The notes beneath the pieces were generated by a model. It was not told the origin of the DNA. It saw only the letters and a list, made by a program, of their open reading frames with translations, and did not search any database. A DNA stretch of 55,356 bases from Mobilicoccus pelagius NBRC 104925 (GTDB taxonomy: Bacteria; Actinomycetota; Actinomycetes; Actinomycetales; Dermatophilaceae): NCBI RefSeq assembly GCF_000247995.1, contig NZ_BAFE01000062.1:1-55356 (forward strand), written 5' to 3'. Of the stretch, positions 33,669 to 41,542 are shown piece after piece (the stretch's first letter is position 1; each line of letters begins with the position of its first letter). The translations under genes and the position numbers were made by a program.

Positions 33669-34979
33669 TCAACGGGGCGAGGACATCCAGGCGCCGTGGT
33701 CCGGGCCGGCGGGGGCTCCCGGCCCGCCGGGGTCGCCGCGGCGGGCGGCGAGGTATTCGCGCAGTCCCACGTAGGACGTGTGGTCGGCGACGACGGCCGT
33801 CTCCCGGGAGGCGGTGTCGAGCCATTCCTGCGCCGAGGGGGGCTGCTCGGCGAGCGCGGCGAGGACGTCCTGGGTAGTCACCGTGTCGGTACGCATCTCG
33901 GCGAGGCGCACCGCTGCGGCGAGGTCGCGGCCTGAGTACCCGCGGGACCTGCGAGCGACCTGCGCGATGTCGACCTCGGGATGCTCGCCGAGCTGCTGGT
34001 GGAGGACGACCTCACGCGTCGTCCGATCCGGGGGCAGGACGAGCAGCGACTGCTCGAGCCGGCCGGGACGACGGAGGATGGGGTCGACCTCCCACGGCGC
34101 GTTCGTCGTGCCCATCACCGTGATGCCGAGGTTGCCCTCCGGGCCCTTGTCGAGCTCGGCCGCGAGCGCGTTGACACTGCGCCCCGCCGCACCGCGCCGT
34201 TCACCCGACCGGGCGCCGCCGAGGAACTCGATGCCGACGAGGCAGAGGACGACGGGGGCCTGATCACGGGCGGCCTGGAACACGGCGGCGATCTCGTCGA
34301 CCTGCTCCTCGTGGGAGAGACCGTCGAACGTCACCGAGAGGAATCGGGCGTCGAGCTCACCGGCCGTGGCGCGGGCGAGGAACGTCTTGCCGCACCCGGG
34401 CGGCCCGTAGAGGAGGACCCCTCCGGTGCGGCTCTGCCGGTAGAGGCGCCTCAGCTCGGGGTTGCGCATCGGGGCGAGGACGGCGGCCTCGAGCCGCTCC
34501 TTGGCGATGTCCATGCCGCCGATGTCGGCGAGGGTGACGTTGACGCGTTCGGCCCACAGGTCCTCGCGCTCCTCGGGCCCCTCGGGCTGCTCGGACCGCG
34601 TGGGGTCCCGCGGGTCGGGGAGTGCGTCGTCCGTCCCCCCGGCGTCGGGGAGCGGGAGGGGGGCGCCGTAGGCGGCCGCGGCCTGGGCGGCCCCCGAGGA
34701 CTGAGTGGGAGACGCGGGGGGCGTGGCCTGCGCGGGGGACGCGGAGGCGGGCGCGGTGGACGGGGTGGCGGGAGGGGGCGTGGGGACCCCGAGCAACTCA
34801 CGCATCATCACCCGGGGCGCCTCGGCGAGGGGGTCCACGGAGAGTGCCGCGCCGCAGTGGCGGATCGCCTCGGTCGTCTCCCCGTGCTCCCGGAGGAGGT
34901 CGACGAGGTGCAGACGCAACGTGACGTCCGTCGGCGCGGATTCCGCGGCGGCCAGGAGACTCGCGAGGAGCGGTTGCAT
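33669..34979 (-). CDS. AAA-domain protein with abnormal Walker B
   Basis: 436 residues. The N-terminal 65 form TPR-like helices, followed by a Pro/Ala/Thr-rich linker (about 65-140) and one AAA+ module. Walker A GPPGCGKT (about 192-199), sensor-1 region MGTTNAPWEVD and arginine-finger RRPGRLEQ are present. At the Walker B place the sequence is VVLCLVGIEFLGG (about 243-255), where CDC48/FtsH relatives have L-F-L-D-E-I-D; the metal-binding Asp and catalytic Glu are replaced by Val and Gly. It may bind but not hydrolyse ATP normally. ATG 34979 is used; GTG 34985 adds two residues. No partner protease domain is seen. Confidence 0.8.
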   Translation of the reverse strand: MQPLLASLLAAAESAPTDVTLRLHLVDLLREHGETTEAIRHCGAALSVDPLAEAPRVMMRELLGVPTPPPATPSTAPASASPAQATPPASPTQSSGAAQAAAAYGAPLPLPDAGGTDDALPDPRDPTRSEQPEGPEEREDLWAERVNVTLADIGGMDIAKERLEAAVLAPMRNPELRRLYRQSRTGGVLLYGPPGCGKTFLARATAGELDARFLSVTFDGLSHEEQVDEIAAVFQAARDQAPVVLCLVGIEFLGGARSGERRGAAGRSVNALAAELDKGPEGNLGITVMGTTNAPWEVDPILRRPGRLEQSLLVLPPDRTTREVVLHQQLGEHPEVDIAQVARRSRGYSGRDLAAAVRLAEMRTDTVTTQDVLAALAEQPPSAQEWLDTASRETAVVADHTSYVGLREYLAARRGDPGGPGAPAGPDHGAWMSSPR

Positions 34980-35043
34980 GGGCACGTTCTCAGGCTAAGG
35001 CCGGGACGCCCCGATTCCCCTACGGTCTCAGGTGCATTCGATG

Positions 35044-35075
35044 CCGGGCCGGTCGCTGTGTGCGACCGGGCCCGG
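35044..35075 (-). terminator. Hairpin terminator after the DHA2 transporter
   Basis: A 13-bp stem (35044-35056 with 35062-35075, one bulged G) and a 5-base loop sit about 10 bases past the transporter stop. It lies between that gene and the AAA gene start region. Confidence 0.7.
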
Positions 35076-35085
35076 TGACGGGGGG

Positions 35086-37200
35086 TCAGGCCCGACTGCG
35101 GTGGAGATCGACGAGGAGTGCCGCGGTGAGGTCGGTGCCGACGTGCCCGAGGGAGTCGAGGTCGACGCCTTCGTATCGCCGGCGCACGCTCGGCGACTCA
35201 CCGCCGGGGGTGTTCTGCCCCGCCTCGGCGGCCGCGGCGGCGAGGGTGTCGCGCAGCTCGGACGAGAGGACACCACCGCGACGTTCGCCGACGCGGGCCA
35301 CCTCGAGGGCGTACCGCTCGGCGTTCGCGGCGACCTTGGCGTCCTCGGTGAGGAGCATGTGGGCGGTGCGCTCGAGCAGCGCGATGCCACGGTTGACGTC
35401 GCCCTCCCCGAGGTCGGCGACGCCGCGTCGGAGGAGGGGGAACTCGTCGCCCGTCGCGCGGATCGCGAGGTTCTGCAGTTCGAGGCCGAGGAGGCGTTCC
35501 TTAGTCCGGGCGTCGCTCTCTCGGCGCGCTCGGGCGAGGCGCTCGTCGTCGGCGCTCGACTGCGCCATGCCGTCGAGCAGCTCACGACCCGCATCCTCCG
35601 GGCCCGAGCCCAGCGTGTCCCGCAGCGGGACCTGCTTGATGAGCAGCGTGGCGAGGAACACGAGCGCGACGAGCGGGAGCCCGACGACGAACACCGCATG
35701 GAGGGAGTCGGCGAGGCCCTGCCGGACGGCGAGGGCCACCGGCGCGGGCAGCTTCGCGAGGACGGAGGGGTCGAGGACGGCACCTGCGTCGAGTCCGCCC
35801 GCGGGCATCTTCGCGGCCGCCTGCGGCGGGAGGTGACTCGCGATCGCGTCGCCCATCCTCGACGTCATGATCGTGCCGAAGACGGCGATGCCGATCGTCG
35901 ACCCGACGTTGCGGAAGAACTGCGTCGCCGCCGTCGCGACACCAAGGTCGGCCCGCGGGACGATGTTCTGCACGACGAGCGTGTAGACCTGCATGCTGAT
36001 GCCGAGCCCGGCGCCGAGGACGACCATCGCGATCGTGAGGTCGAGGTTCTCCGAGCCGTAGTGCAGCCGCGTGAGCATCCAATACCCGATGCCGAGGACG
36101 AGAACGCCGAGGAGGGTCTGCTCCTTGTACCGGCCGGTGCGGGTGATGACCATGCCGGCGATGATCGACAGGCCGATCATCGTCACGCTCATCGGCATGA
36201 GGATGAGACCGGACTGCGTCGCGTCGACCCCGAGGACGCCCTGGGCGTAGACGGGGATGTAGATGAGCGCCCCGAACATGAGCATCGAGACGCCGAAGCT
36301 CGCGATGTTGCTGAACGTGAACACCGAACTACGGAACAGACGCAGCGGGATGACCGGCTCGGCGGCCCTGTTCTCGACGAGGACGAAGAGCACGAGGCCG
36401 ATGGTGCCCGCGACGTAGAGCCCGATGATGCGGCCCGAGTCCCACGCCCACGTCGTGCCGCCGAGCGACGTCGCGAGGAGCAGCGCGAGGAGCGTAACGG
36501 TGAGGACGACGATGCCGGCCCAGTCGATCTTCGCGTCGCGACGCTCGTGCTCGAGGTGGAGGAAGCGGAAGATCGCGCCGAAGGCGAGGATGCCGACGGG
36601 GAGGCTGACGTAGAAGAGCCAGCGCCAGCCCCAGTGGTCCGTGACGAAGCCGCCGACGAGCGGGCCGACGATGGAGCTCACGCCGAACATCGCGCCCATG
36701 ACGCCCTGGTACTTGCCACGGGCACGGGGCGGGATGATGTCGCCGATGATCGTCTGAGAGAGCGGCATGAGCGTGCCCATGCCGACACCCTGGACGGCGC
36801 GGGCGAAGACGAGGAACCAGAAGTTCTGGCTCATTCCGGCGAGGACCGAACCGAGCATGAAGACGAGCAGGCCGCCGAGGTAGAACGGCCGACGCCCGTA
36901 GAGGTCGGACAGCTTGCCGACGATCGGCACGGTGATGGCCGAGACGAGCATCGCCGAGGTGGCGAGCCAGGAGTAGTGCTCCATGCCGCCGAGCTCGGCG
37001 ACGATGCGCGGCATCGCGGGCGAGACGATGGTCTGGCTGATCGAGGAGACCAGCATGCCGAGCATGAGGCCGATGAACACCCGCTTGCCTGCGGGGTCGA
37101 GCGAGAACGGCCTGGGCTCCGTGGAGTTCGCCGTCGTGTCGGTGCCGGGGCGACCGGTCTGCGTCGCGCGTTCCGGCGCGCTCGGGTTACTCGTTGTCAC
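35086..37200 (-). CDS. DHA2-type MFS multidrug efflux transporter with long C-terminal extension
   Basis: 704-residue proton-coupled drug exporter of the EmrB/QacA 14-helix group. Motif A is GKLSDLYGRRPFYLGG near 86-101, and motif C-like GAMFGVSSIVGPLVGGFV follows near 160-180. The last membrane helix ends near residue 520. About 183 further hydrophilic residues follow (charged, helical, ending SLGHVGTDLTAALLVDL), which ordinary EmrB proteins lack. GTG 37200 follows a promoter with -35 TTGCAG, 17 bp, -10 TACTCT and 6 bases, so translation is probably leaderless. It is divergent from a TetR gene with palindromes between them; the TetR protein is the likely repressor. Confidence 0.88.
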   Translation of the reverse strand: MTTSNPSAPERATQTGRPGTDTTANSTEPRPFSLDPAGKRVFIGLMLGMLVSSISQTIVSPAMPRIVAELGGMEHYSWLATSAMLVSAITVPIVGKLSDLYGRRPFYLGGLLVFMLGSVLAGMSQNFWFLVFARAVQGVGMGTLMPLSQTIIGDIIPPRARGKYQGVMGAMFGVSSIVGPLVGGFVTDHWGWRWLFYVSLPVGILAFGAIFRFLHLEHERRDAKIDWAGIVVLTVTLLALLLATSLGGTTWAWDSGRIIGLYVAGTIGLVLFVLVENRAAEPVIPLRLFRSSVFTFSNIASFGVSMLMFGALIYIPVYAQGVLGVDATQSGLILMPMSVTMIGLSIIAGMVITRTGRYKEQTLLGVLVLGIGYWMLTRLHYGSENLDLTIAMVVLGAGLGISMQVYTLVVQNIVPRADLGVATAATQFFRNVGSTIGIAVFGTIMTSRMGDAIASHLPPQAAAKMPAGGLDAGAVLDPSVLAKLPAPVALAVRQGLADSLHAVFVVGLPLVALVFLATLLIKQVPLRDTLGSGPEDAGRELLDGMAQSSADDERLARARRESDARTKERLLGLELQNLAIRATGDEFPLLRRGVADLGEGDVNRGIALLERTAHMLLTEDAKVAANAERYALEVARVGERRGGVLSSELRDTLAAAAAEAGQNTPGGESPSVRRRYEGVDLDSLGHVGTDLTAALLVDLHRSRA

Positions 37201-37206
37201 GTCACC

Positions 37207-37251
37207 AGAGTACGCACGGGTTACAGTCACTGCAAGTTTGCATCGGATGCA
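37207..37251. promoter_or_regulatory. Divergent promoter region with two overlapping palindromes
   Basis: Minus-strand promoter for the efflux gene: TTGCAG (37235-37230), 17 bp, TACTCT (37212-37207). Overlapping its -35 is TGCAA-GT-TTGCA (37231-37242). Partly overlapping that is TGCAT-CGG-ATGCA (37239-37251). Both are perfect 5-bp inverted repeats. CATAAT at 37250-37255 may be the -10 of the tetR-like gene. TetR binding here would block both directions. Confidence 0.65.
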
Positions 37252-37285
37252 TAATGGTGACCCATCCATCGAGAAGGGGCCCTTC

Positions 37286-38008
37286 GTGACCGACACCCCC
37301 GGACTCGCACCCGACACCCCCCGGATCCACGCCGTCGACGACCTCACCGACGGCGAGAGCCTGCGCGCCCGCAAGAAGAAGCTCACCCGGCGCGCGATCC
37401 ACGAGGCCGCCCTCCACCTCGTCACCGAACGCGGCCTCGACCACGTCACGGCCGAGGAGATCGCCGCCACCGCGGGCGTCTCGGCGCGGACGTTCTTCAA
37501 CTACTTCCCCACGAAGGACGCGGCGGTGCTCGGCCTGCCGCCCGACCTCCCCGAGCTCCTCGGTCGCGCGCTCCTCGACCGCCCCGCCGACGAGGACCTC
37601 TTCACCGCACTCACCGCGATCGTGCGCGGGTGGTTCGTGCGCATGGACGAGGATCCCCTGCGCGACATGCGCCGCACGGTCGTAGGTCGCGACCCACGCC
37701 TCGGCGCGGCGATGGTCGGAGCGAATCGGGAGGTCGAGTCCGCCCTCGTGCGCGCCGCCGCGGAACGAGAGGCACAGCGCGGCACGCACGTCCCCGACCA
37801 GGCGCCCGACGGACTCGGTGACCTGTGGATTCGGGTCACCGTCTCCTCCGTCATCGGGGCGGCGCGCGCCACCTACGTCCACGTCCAGCAGCACGCGGGT
37901 GCACACGATCCCTCGACGCAGGGGCGGCGGTTCGCCACGGCCCTCACGCAGGCCTTCCACCTCCTCGCCCACGGCCTCGACGATCGGGCGAAGACCCCCG
38001 TCGGCTGA
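37286..38008 (+). CDS. TetR-family transcriptional regulator
   Basis: 240-residue repressor. The N-terminal DNA-binding domain runs from about 32 to 80: KKKLTRRAIHEAALHLVTERGLDHVTAEEIAATAGVSARTFFNYFPTKDAAVLG, the TetR helix-turn-helix. The C-terminal ligand domain resembles the MftR/TetR_C_17-like actinobacterial type (VVGRDPRLGAAMVGANREVE). GTG 37286 is chosen for the GAGAAGGGG site about 6 bases upstream; ATG 37247 lies inside the operator and is less likely. It is divergently paired with the DHA2 efflux gene and probably controls it in response to a drug-like ligand. Confidence 0.87.
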   Translation: MTDTPGLAPDTPRIHAVDDLTDGESLRARKKKLTRRAIHEAALHLVTERGLDHVTAEEIAATAGVSARTFFNYFPTKDAAVLGLPPDLPELLGRALLDRPADEDLFTALTAIVRGWFVRMDEDPLRDMRRTVVGRDPRLGAAMVGANREVESALVRAAAEREAQRGTHVPDQAPDGLGDLWIRVTVSSVIGAARATYVHVQQHAGAHDPSTQGRRFATALTQAFHLLAHGLDDRAKTPVG

Positions 38009-38142
38009 GCGCTCGGCGGTGCCGCCGACCCCGCCGTCGACCGCCCACCGCACGCCCGCCACCCCTCCCCAGGAGGCGGGGCGTCGTCGTCTCGGATCGC
38101 CGGATCCGCCTACACGGGAGAGCATGGATCGGGGTCGCACCC

Positions 38143-38172
38143 TTGACCCTTTCCAGTAACTGAGTATACTCA
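38143..38172 (+). promoter_or_regulatory. Strong promoter with perfect 12-bp palindrome for the heme-protein operon
   Basis: -35 TTGACC (38143-38148), 16-bp spacer, -10 TATACT (38165-38170): the best sigma-70-like promoter in the window. TGAGTATACTCA (38161-38172) is a perfect palindrome covering the -10, so a repressor there would shut the operon off. The leader to ATG 38212 is AT-rich, unlike its surroundings. No identified regulator; the TetR gene just upstream is one possibility, though its own palindromes differ. Confidence 0.75.
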
Positions 38173-38211
38173 ATATTGAACTCACTCATTATGTTATCGA
38201 GGAGGCACCAC

Positions 38212-39291
38212 ATGGAACCCATCCGGTACCGCGACGACATCGAGGTCCCCGCCCCCGACGAGGAGGCCACCGTCCGCCGCATCGTCGAGCGCATGGGTGC
38301 GACGCAGGCCCAGAACGCCGCCCACCACCGCCACGCCCACCGCGACGCGCATGCCAAGAGTCACGCCGTCGTCAAGGGTCACCTCAAGGTGCACGAGGGC
38401 CTGCCCGCCGAGCTGGCGCAGGGCATCTTCGCCGAGCCCCGCACCTACGAGGTCGTCGCCCGTCTCTCGTCGGCCCCCGGCGACATCCACACCGACGAGA
38501 TCCCCGCGCCGCGCGGGTTCGCCCTCAAGGTCATCGGGGTCGACGGCGAGCGCCTGTCCCCCGAGTTGGGCGGCCACAACCAGGACTTCCTCATGGTCAA
38601 CTTCCCGACGCTCGCGTTCGGGACGGTGAACAAGTACGAGGACATGCTCGACATCCTCGAGAAGAACGCCGGCAACCCGGCCGCGGCGCAGAAGGCCGTC
38701 GCCGCCGCCGCGCGGGGCGTCGAGAAGCTCGTCACCGGCCTGGGCCGCAAGCCCGACGCCACCGTGCAGGGCCTGGCGAACGACAACTCGCACATGCTCG
38801 GCGAGACGTACTACACGCAGGCCGCGCTGCGCTACGGCGACCACGTCGCCAAGATGTCGATTGCGCCGACCGGTGAGGTCGCCGAGCTGACGGGCAAGGA
38901 CGTGGGCGACGAGTTCGACGCCATGCGCACCGCCGTCGCGCGGCACTTCATGACGAAGGGCGCGTCGTACGAGATGCGCGCGCAGCTGTGCACCGACCTG
39001 AACGAGATGCCCGTCGAGGACGCGGCCGTGCTGTGGGACGAGGAGACGTCCCCGTTCCGGACCGTCGCGACGCTGACGTTCGAGGCGCAGGACGTGTACA
39101 GCCCGGCCCGCCGCGTCGCCGGCGACGATGAGCTCGCGTTCAACCCGTGGAACGGCGTCGAGGCGCACCGCCCGCTCGGGTCGATCATGCGCGTCCGCAA
39201 GGCCGCCTACGACGCGTCGTCGAAGCGGCGCCACGACATGAACGTCGTCGAGCGGCGCGAGCCCGAGTCGCTGGCCGACATCGCCGACTGA
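38212..39291 (+). CDS. Catalase-like heme-binding protein (y4iL/SrpA-like)
   Basis: 359-residue member of the small catalase-related family (about 350 residues instead of 480 or more in true catalases). The distal region is HAKSHAVVKGHLKVHEGLP near 49-67. FLMVNFPTLAF near 126-136 corresponds to the catalase distal-side region. The C-terminal LGSIMRVRKAAYDASSKRR near 323-341 has the likely axial Tyr. Such proteins bind heme and may have peroxidase or allene-oxide-synthase-like activity rather than high catalase activity. ATG 38212 has GAGGAGG 6 bases upstream. First gene of a three-gene operon with an unknown protein and a DyP-type peroxidase; leucine codons are mostly CTG. Confidence 0.85.
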   Translation: MEPIRYRDDIEVPAPDEEATVRRIVERMGATQAQNAAHHRHAHRDAHAKSHAVVKGHLKVHEGLPAELAQGIFAEPRTYEVVARLSSAPGDIHTDEIPAPRGFALKVIGVDGERLSPELGGHNQDFLMVNFPTLAFGTVNKYEDMLDILEKNAGNPAAAQKAVAAAARGVEKLVTGLGRKPDATVQGLANDNSHMLGETYYTQAALRYGDHVAKMSIAPTGEVAELTGKDVGDEFDAMRTAVARHFMTKGASYEMRAQLCTDLNEMPVEDAAVLWDEETSPFRTVATLTFEAQDVYSPARRVAGDDELAFNPWNGVEAHRPLGSIMRVRKAAYDASSKRRHDMNVVERREPESLADIAD

Positions 39292-39370
39292 CACCGGACG
39301 TCCCACCACCCCCACCGATCGCACCACACCGTCCGGACCTGGTCCGGACACGCGAAGGAGGACCCCAGAC

Positions 39371-40096
39371 ATGAGCGAGAACAACGAGAAGAACGAGAGC
39401 GGCCGGGGCAAGCGCGACCCGCGCCTGCAGGACGAGAACCGCATCGAGGAGTTCCGGCGCCTCGTCAAGGAGATCGCCGAGGACGCCCCGGCCGTGGCCC
39501 AGATGGGCCTCGAGGCGCTCATGGCCGACCGCGACCCGCAGATCGACGGCACCGACGACTCCGCCGGCCGCGTCGGACGCCAGTCCGGCAACGTGTCGGA
39601 GCTGACCGCCATCGCCGACCTCAAGCCGGGCGGCGCCGATCGCCTGCGTCGGCTGTTCACGCTGACCGGCGGCAACTTCGACGGCGCCCAGCGCGTCTCG
39701 ACGCTGCACGACATGCGGTTCGTGTTCCTGGACGACGACACCCGCATCCTGTTCGCCACCGCGTACGACGGCGACTGGGACACTTACATCAGCGACTTCG
39801 CGACGAAGATCCCCGAGCTGATGGACCTGATCTTCGCGAACGTCGAGGGCTGGCCGGGTATCGATTCTCCCAAGGTCAAGGACTACATCGCGGACCACCA
39901 GATCGACGCCGCCGCCTGGTTCGTCGCCAACCCGCAGGTCACCGTCGTCGACGTGCGCCGCTACCAGCGCATGGAGCGCGCGCTCGACACGTTCCTCGAC
40001 AAGATGGCCGCCAACGAGGGCATGGATCCGACGACCCGCAAGGCGCTGACGGAGCTGTCCGACGCGATCGCGATCCCCGAGAAGGTGGACTACTGA
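39371..40096 (+). CDS. Unknown partner protein between two heme enzymes
   Basis: 241-residue soluble protein. The first 70 residues are highly charged. Residues about 75-200 form a domain with LTAIADLKPGGADRLRRLF, HDMRFVFLDDDTRILFATAYDGDWDTYISDF and ANVEGWPG, then a charged helical tail. The alternation suggests a ferredoxin-like alpha/beta fold of the kind found beside heme peroxidases (recall, unchecked). No signal peptide, cysteine cluster or catalytic motif. ATG 39371 follows GAAGGAGG by 8 bases. Its stop overlaps the peroxidase start (TGATG, 40094-40098), indicating balanced production and perhaps a complex with the DyP protein. Confidence 0.8.
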   Translation: MSENNEKNESGRGKRDPRLQDENRIEEFRRLVKEIAEDAPAVAQMGLEALMADRDPQIDGTDDSAGRVGRQSGNVSELTAIADLKPGGADRLRRLFTLTGGNFDGAQRVSTLHDMRFVFLDDDTRILFATAYDGDWDTYISDFATKIPELMDLIFANVEGWPGIDSPKVKDYIADHQIDAAAWFVANPQVTVVDVRRYQRMERALDTFLDKMAANEGMDPTTRKALTELSDAIAIPEKVDY

Positions 40097-41481
40097 TGGC
40101 CTTCGAGTACCTCAAGGAGCTGCGCAAGCGGTTCCGCCGCGAGAACGTCACGCTGGAGCTGGACGACATCCAGTCGCTCATCCTGCGGTCGCGTCCCGAG
40201 CCGTACGTCGGCATCCACGCCGGCCTGCGGGTCGACACCCCCGAGGGTGGCCGCGCCGTGCTGGGCCGGCTCGTCGAGCACGTCCCGTCGGCGCACGACT
40301 GGACCGGGGACCTGCACGCGTGGACCGGCGTCGCGATCAGCCACGCCGGGCTCGAGGCCCTGGGCCTGCCGAAGGAGTCGCTCGACAGCTTCCCCCTGCC
40401 GTTCCGGCAGGGCATGGCGGCCCGCGCCGGGCAGCTCCTGGACACCGGCGAGAACGCCCCGGAGACGTGGGAGGACTTCTACAAGAACGACTCCCTGCAC
40501 ATCGCCGTGACGATCTACGCCGACTCGGAGGAGTACCTGGAGCAGGCCGTCGAGAAGGCGCTGGGCTACCTGGAGGAGATCGACGGGGTCACGCTGCTCG
40601 GCACGCACGCGTTCGGTGCGCCCGACGCGGCCAACCCGTTCGGCTACCACGACTCGCTCAGCCAGCCGCTCGTCGCCGGCGCCGGCGTCGAGGCCCTGCC
40701 GGGTCAGGACCGCGCCATCGCGGCGGGCGAGTTCATCCTGGGCGAGGACAGCGAGACCGGGTCGCCCGTGGCCATGCCGTCACCGGACGTGCTGGGCCGC
40801 AACGGCTCGTTCGTCGTGCTGCGCAAGTACGACAGCCGGGTCGGCGCCTGGAACGACTTCCTGCGCGAGAACGCCAAGGAGGACACCCAGGAGTCCCGCG
40901 ACGCCCTGGGCGCCAAGCTCGTCGGCCGCTGGCGTTCCGGTGCCCCGCTCGTCCTCTCACCCGACGAGGACGACGTCGAGCTCGGCATGGACGACAAGCG
41001 CAACAACGACTTCGACTACTCCGACGACCGCCGTGGCCTCATGTGCCCGCACTCGGCGCACTCGCGGCGCATGAACCCCCGCGGCAGCGAGCTGACGATC
41101 CTCACGGACGAGAACATCCACCGGATCATCCGCCGCTCCTCGACGTTCGGCCCCGAGTGGGACCCGGACCTCACCGCGGCGGACGACAAGGACGACGAAC
41201 GCGGCCTGTTCTTCATCTTCATCAGCGCCCGCGCATACGACACCGTCGAGTTCCTGCAGCAGGAGTGGATCAACCGCGGCAACTTCGTCGACCTGGGCAC
41301 GGAGCGCGACCCCGTGGTCGGACTGCACGAGGAGCCCGGCACGTTCACCATCCCGGACCGCCCCGTCCGCACACGCGTCGACGGCATCACGACATACAAC
41401 CGCCTGCGCGGCGGCGAGTACATGTTCATGCCGTCGCTCACCGCCCTGCGGTGGATCGCCGACGCGAGCTGGGAGGACTGA
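40096..41481 (+). CDS. DyP-type heme peroxidase
   Basis: 461-residue cytoplasmic dye-decolorising-type peroxidase. The distal motif usually written GxxDG appears as FGYHDSLSQP (182-191, Asp186), with Ser in place of the last Gly. The proximal heme ligand is likely His322 in CPHSAHSRRMNPR. RGLFFIFISARAYDTVEFLQQEW and the F-V-D-L-G-T-E-R-D-P-V-V-G segment complete the second half-barrel. It would oxidise organic substrates with H2O2. No Tat signal and no encapsulin-targeting tail are seen, so it is probably not packaged. It is coupled to the unknown gene by a 1-base overlap. Confidence 0.88.
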   Translation: MAFEYLKELRKRFRRENVTLELDDIQSLILRSRPEPYVGIHAGLRVDTPEGGRAVLGRLVEHVPSAHDWTGDLHAWTGVAISHAGLEALGLPKESLDSFPLPFRQGMAARAGQLLDTGENAPETWEDFYKNDSLHIAVTIYADSEEYLEQAVEKALGYLEEIDGVTLLGTHAFGAPDAANPFGYHDSLSQPLVAGAGVEALPGQDRAIAAGEFILGEDSETGSPVAMPSPDVLGRNGSFVVLRKYDSRVGAWNDFLRENAKEDTQESRDALGAKLVGRWRSGAPLVLSPDEDDVELGMDDKRNNDFDYSDDRRGLMCPHSAHSRRMNPRGSELTILTDENIHRIIRRSSTFGPEWDPDLTAADDKDDERGLFFIFISARAYDTVEFLQQEWINRGNFVDLGTERDPVVGLHEEPGTFTIPDRPVRTRVDGITTYNRLRGGEYMFMPSLTALRWIADASWED

Positions 41482-41514
41482 CCCCTACCCCCGCGGCGGT
41501 CGCACGACGGACCC

Positions 41515-41539
41515 CACACGACGAGGCCCCCCCCGCCGG
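41515..41539. terminator. Left half of a terminator hairpin split by the IS element
   Basis: CACACGACGAG (41515-41525) followed by a C-rich run and GCCGG. Its complement lies at 42820-42842 on the far side of the insertion element. Together they would form an 11-bp outer stem, a G-T pair, a 5-bp C/G stem and a small inner CCGG stem with the target triplet AAT in the loop. Confidence 0.75.
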
Positions 41540-41542
41540 AAT
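41540..41542. repeat. Left target-site duplication (AAT)
   Basis: AAT directly before the left terminal repeat, matched by AAT at 42817-42819 after the right terminal repeat. A 3-bp duplication suits IS30-family insertion. Confidence 0.7.

Noticed and set aside
40096-41481. Encapsulin cargo peroxidase
   Set aside because: The C-terminus ends soon after ALRWIADASWED without an encapsulin-targeting peptide, and no encapsulin gene is present.
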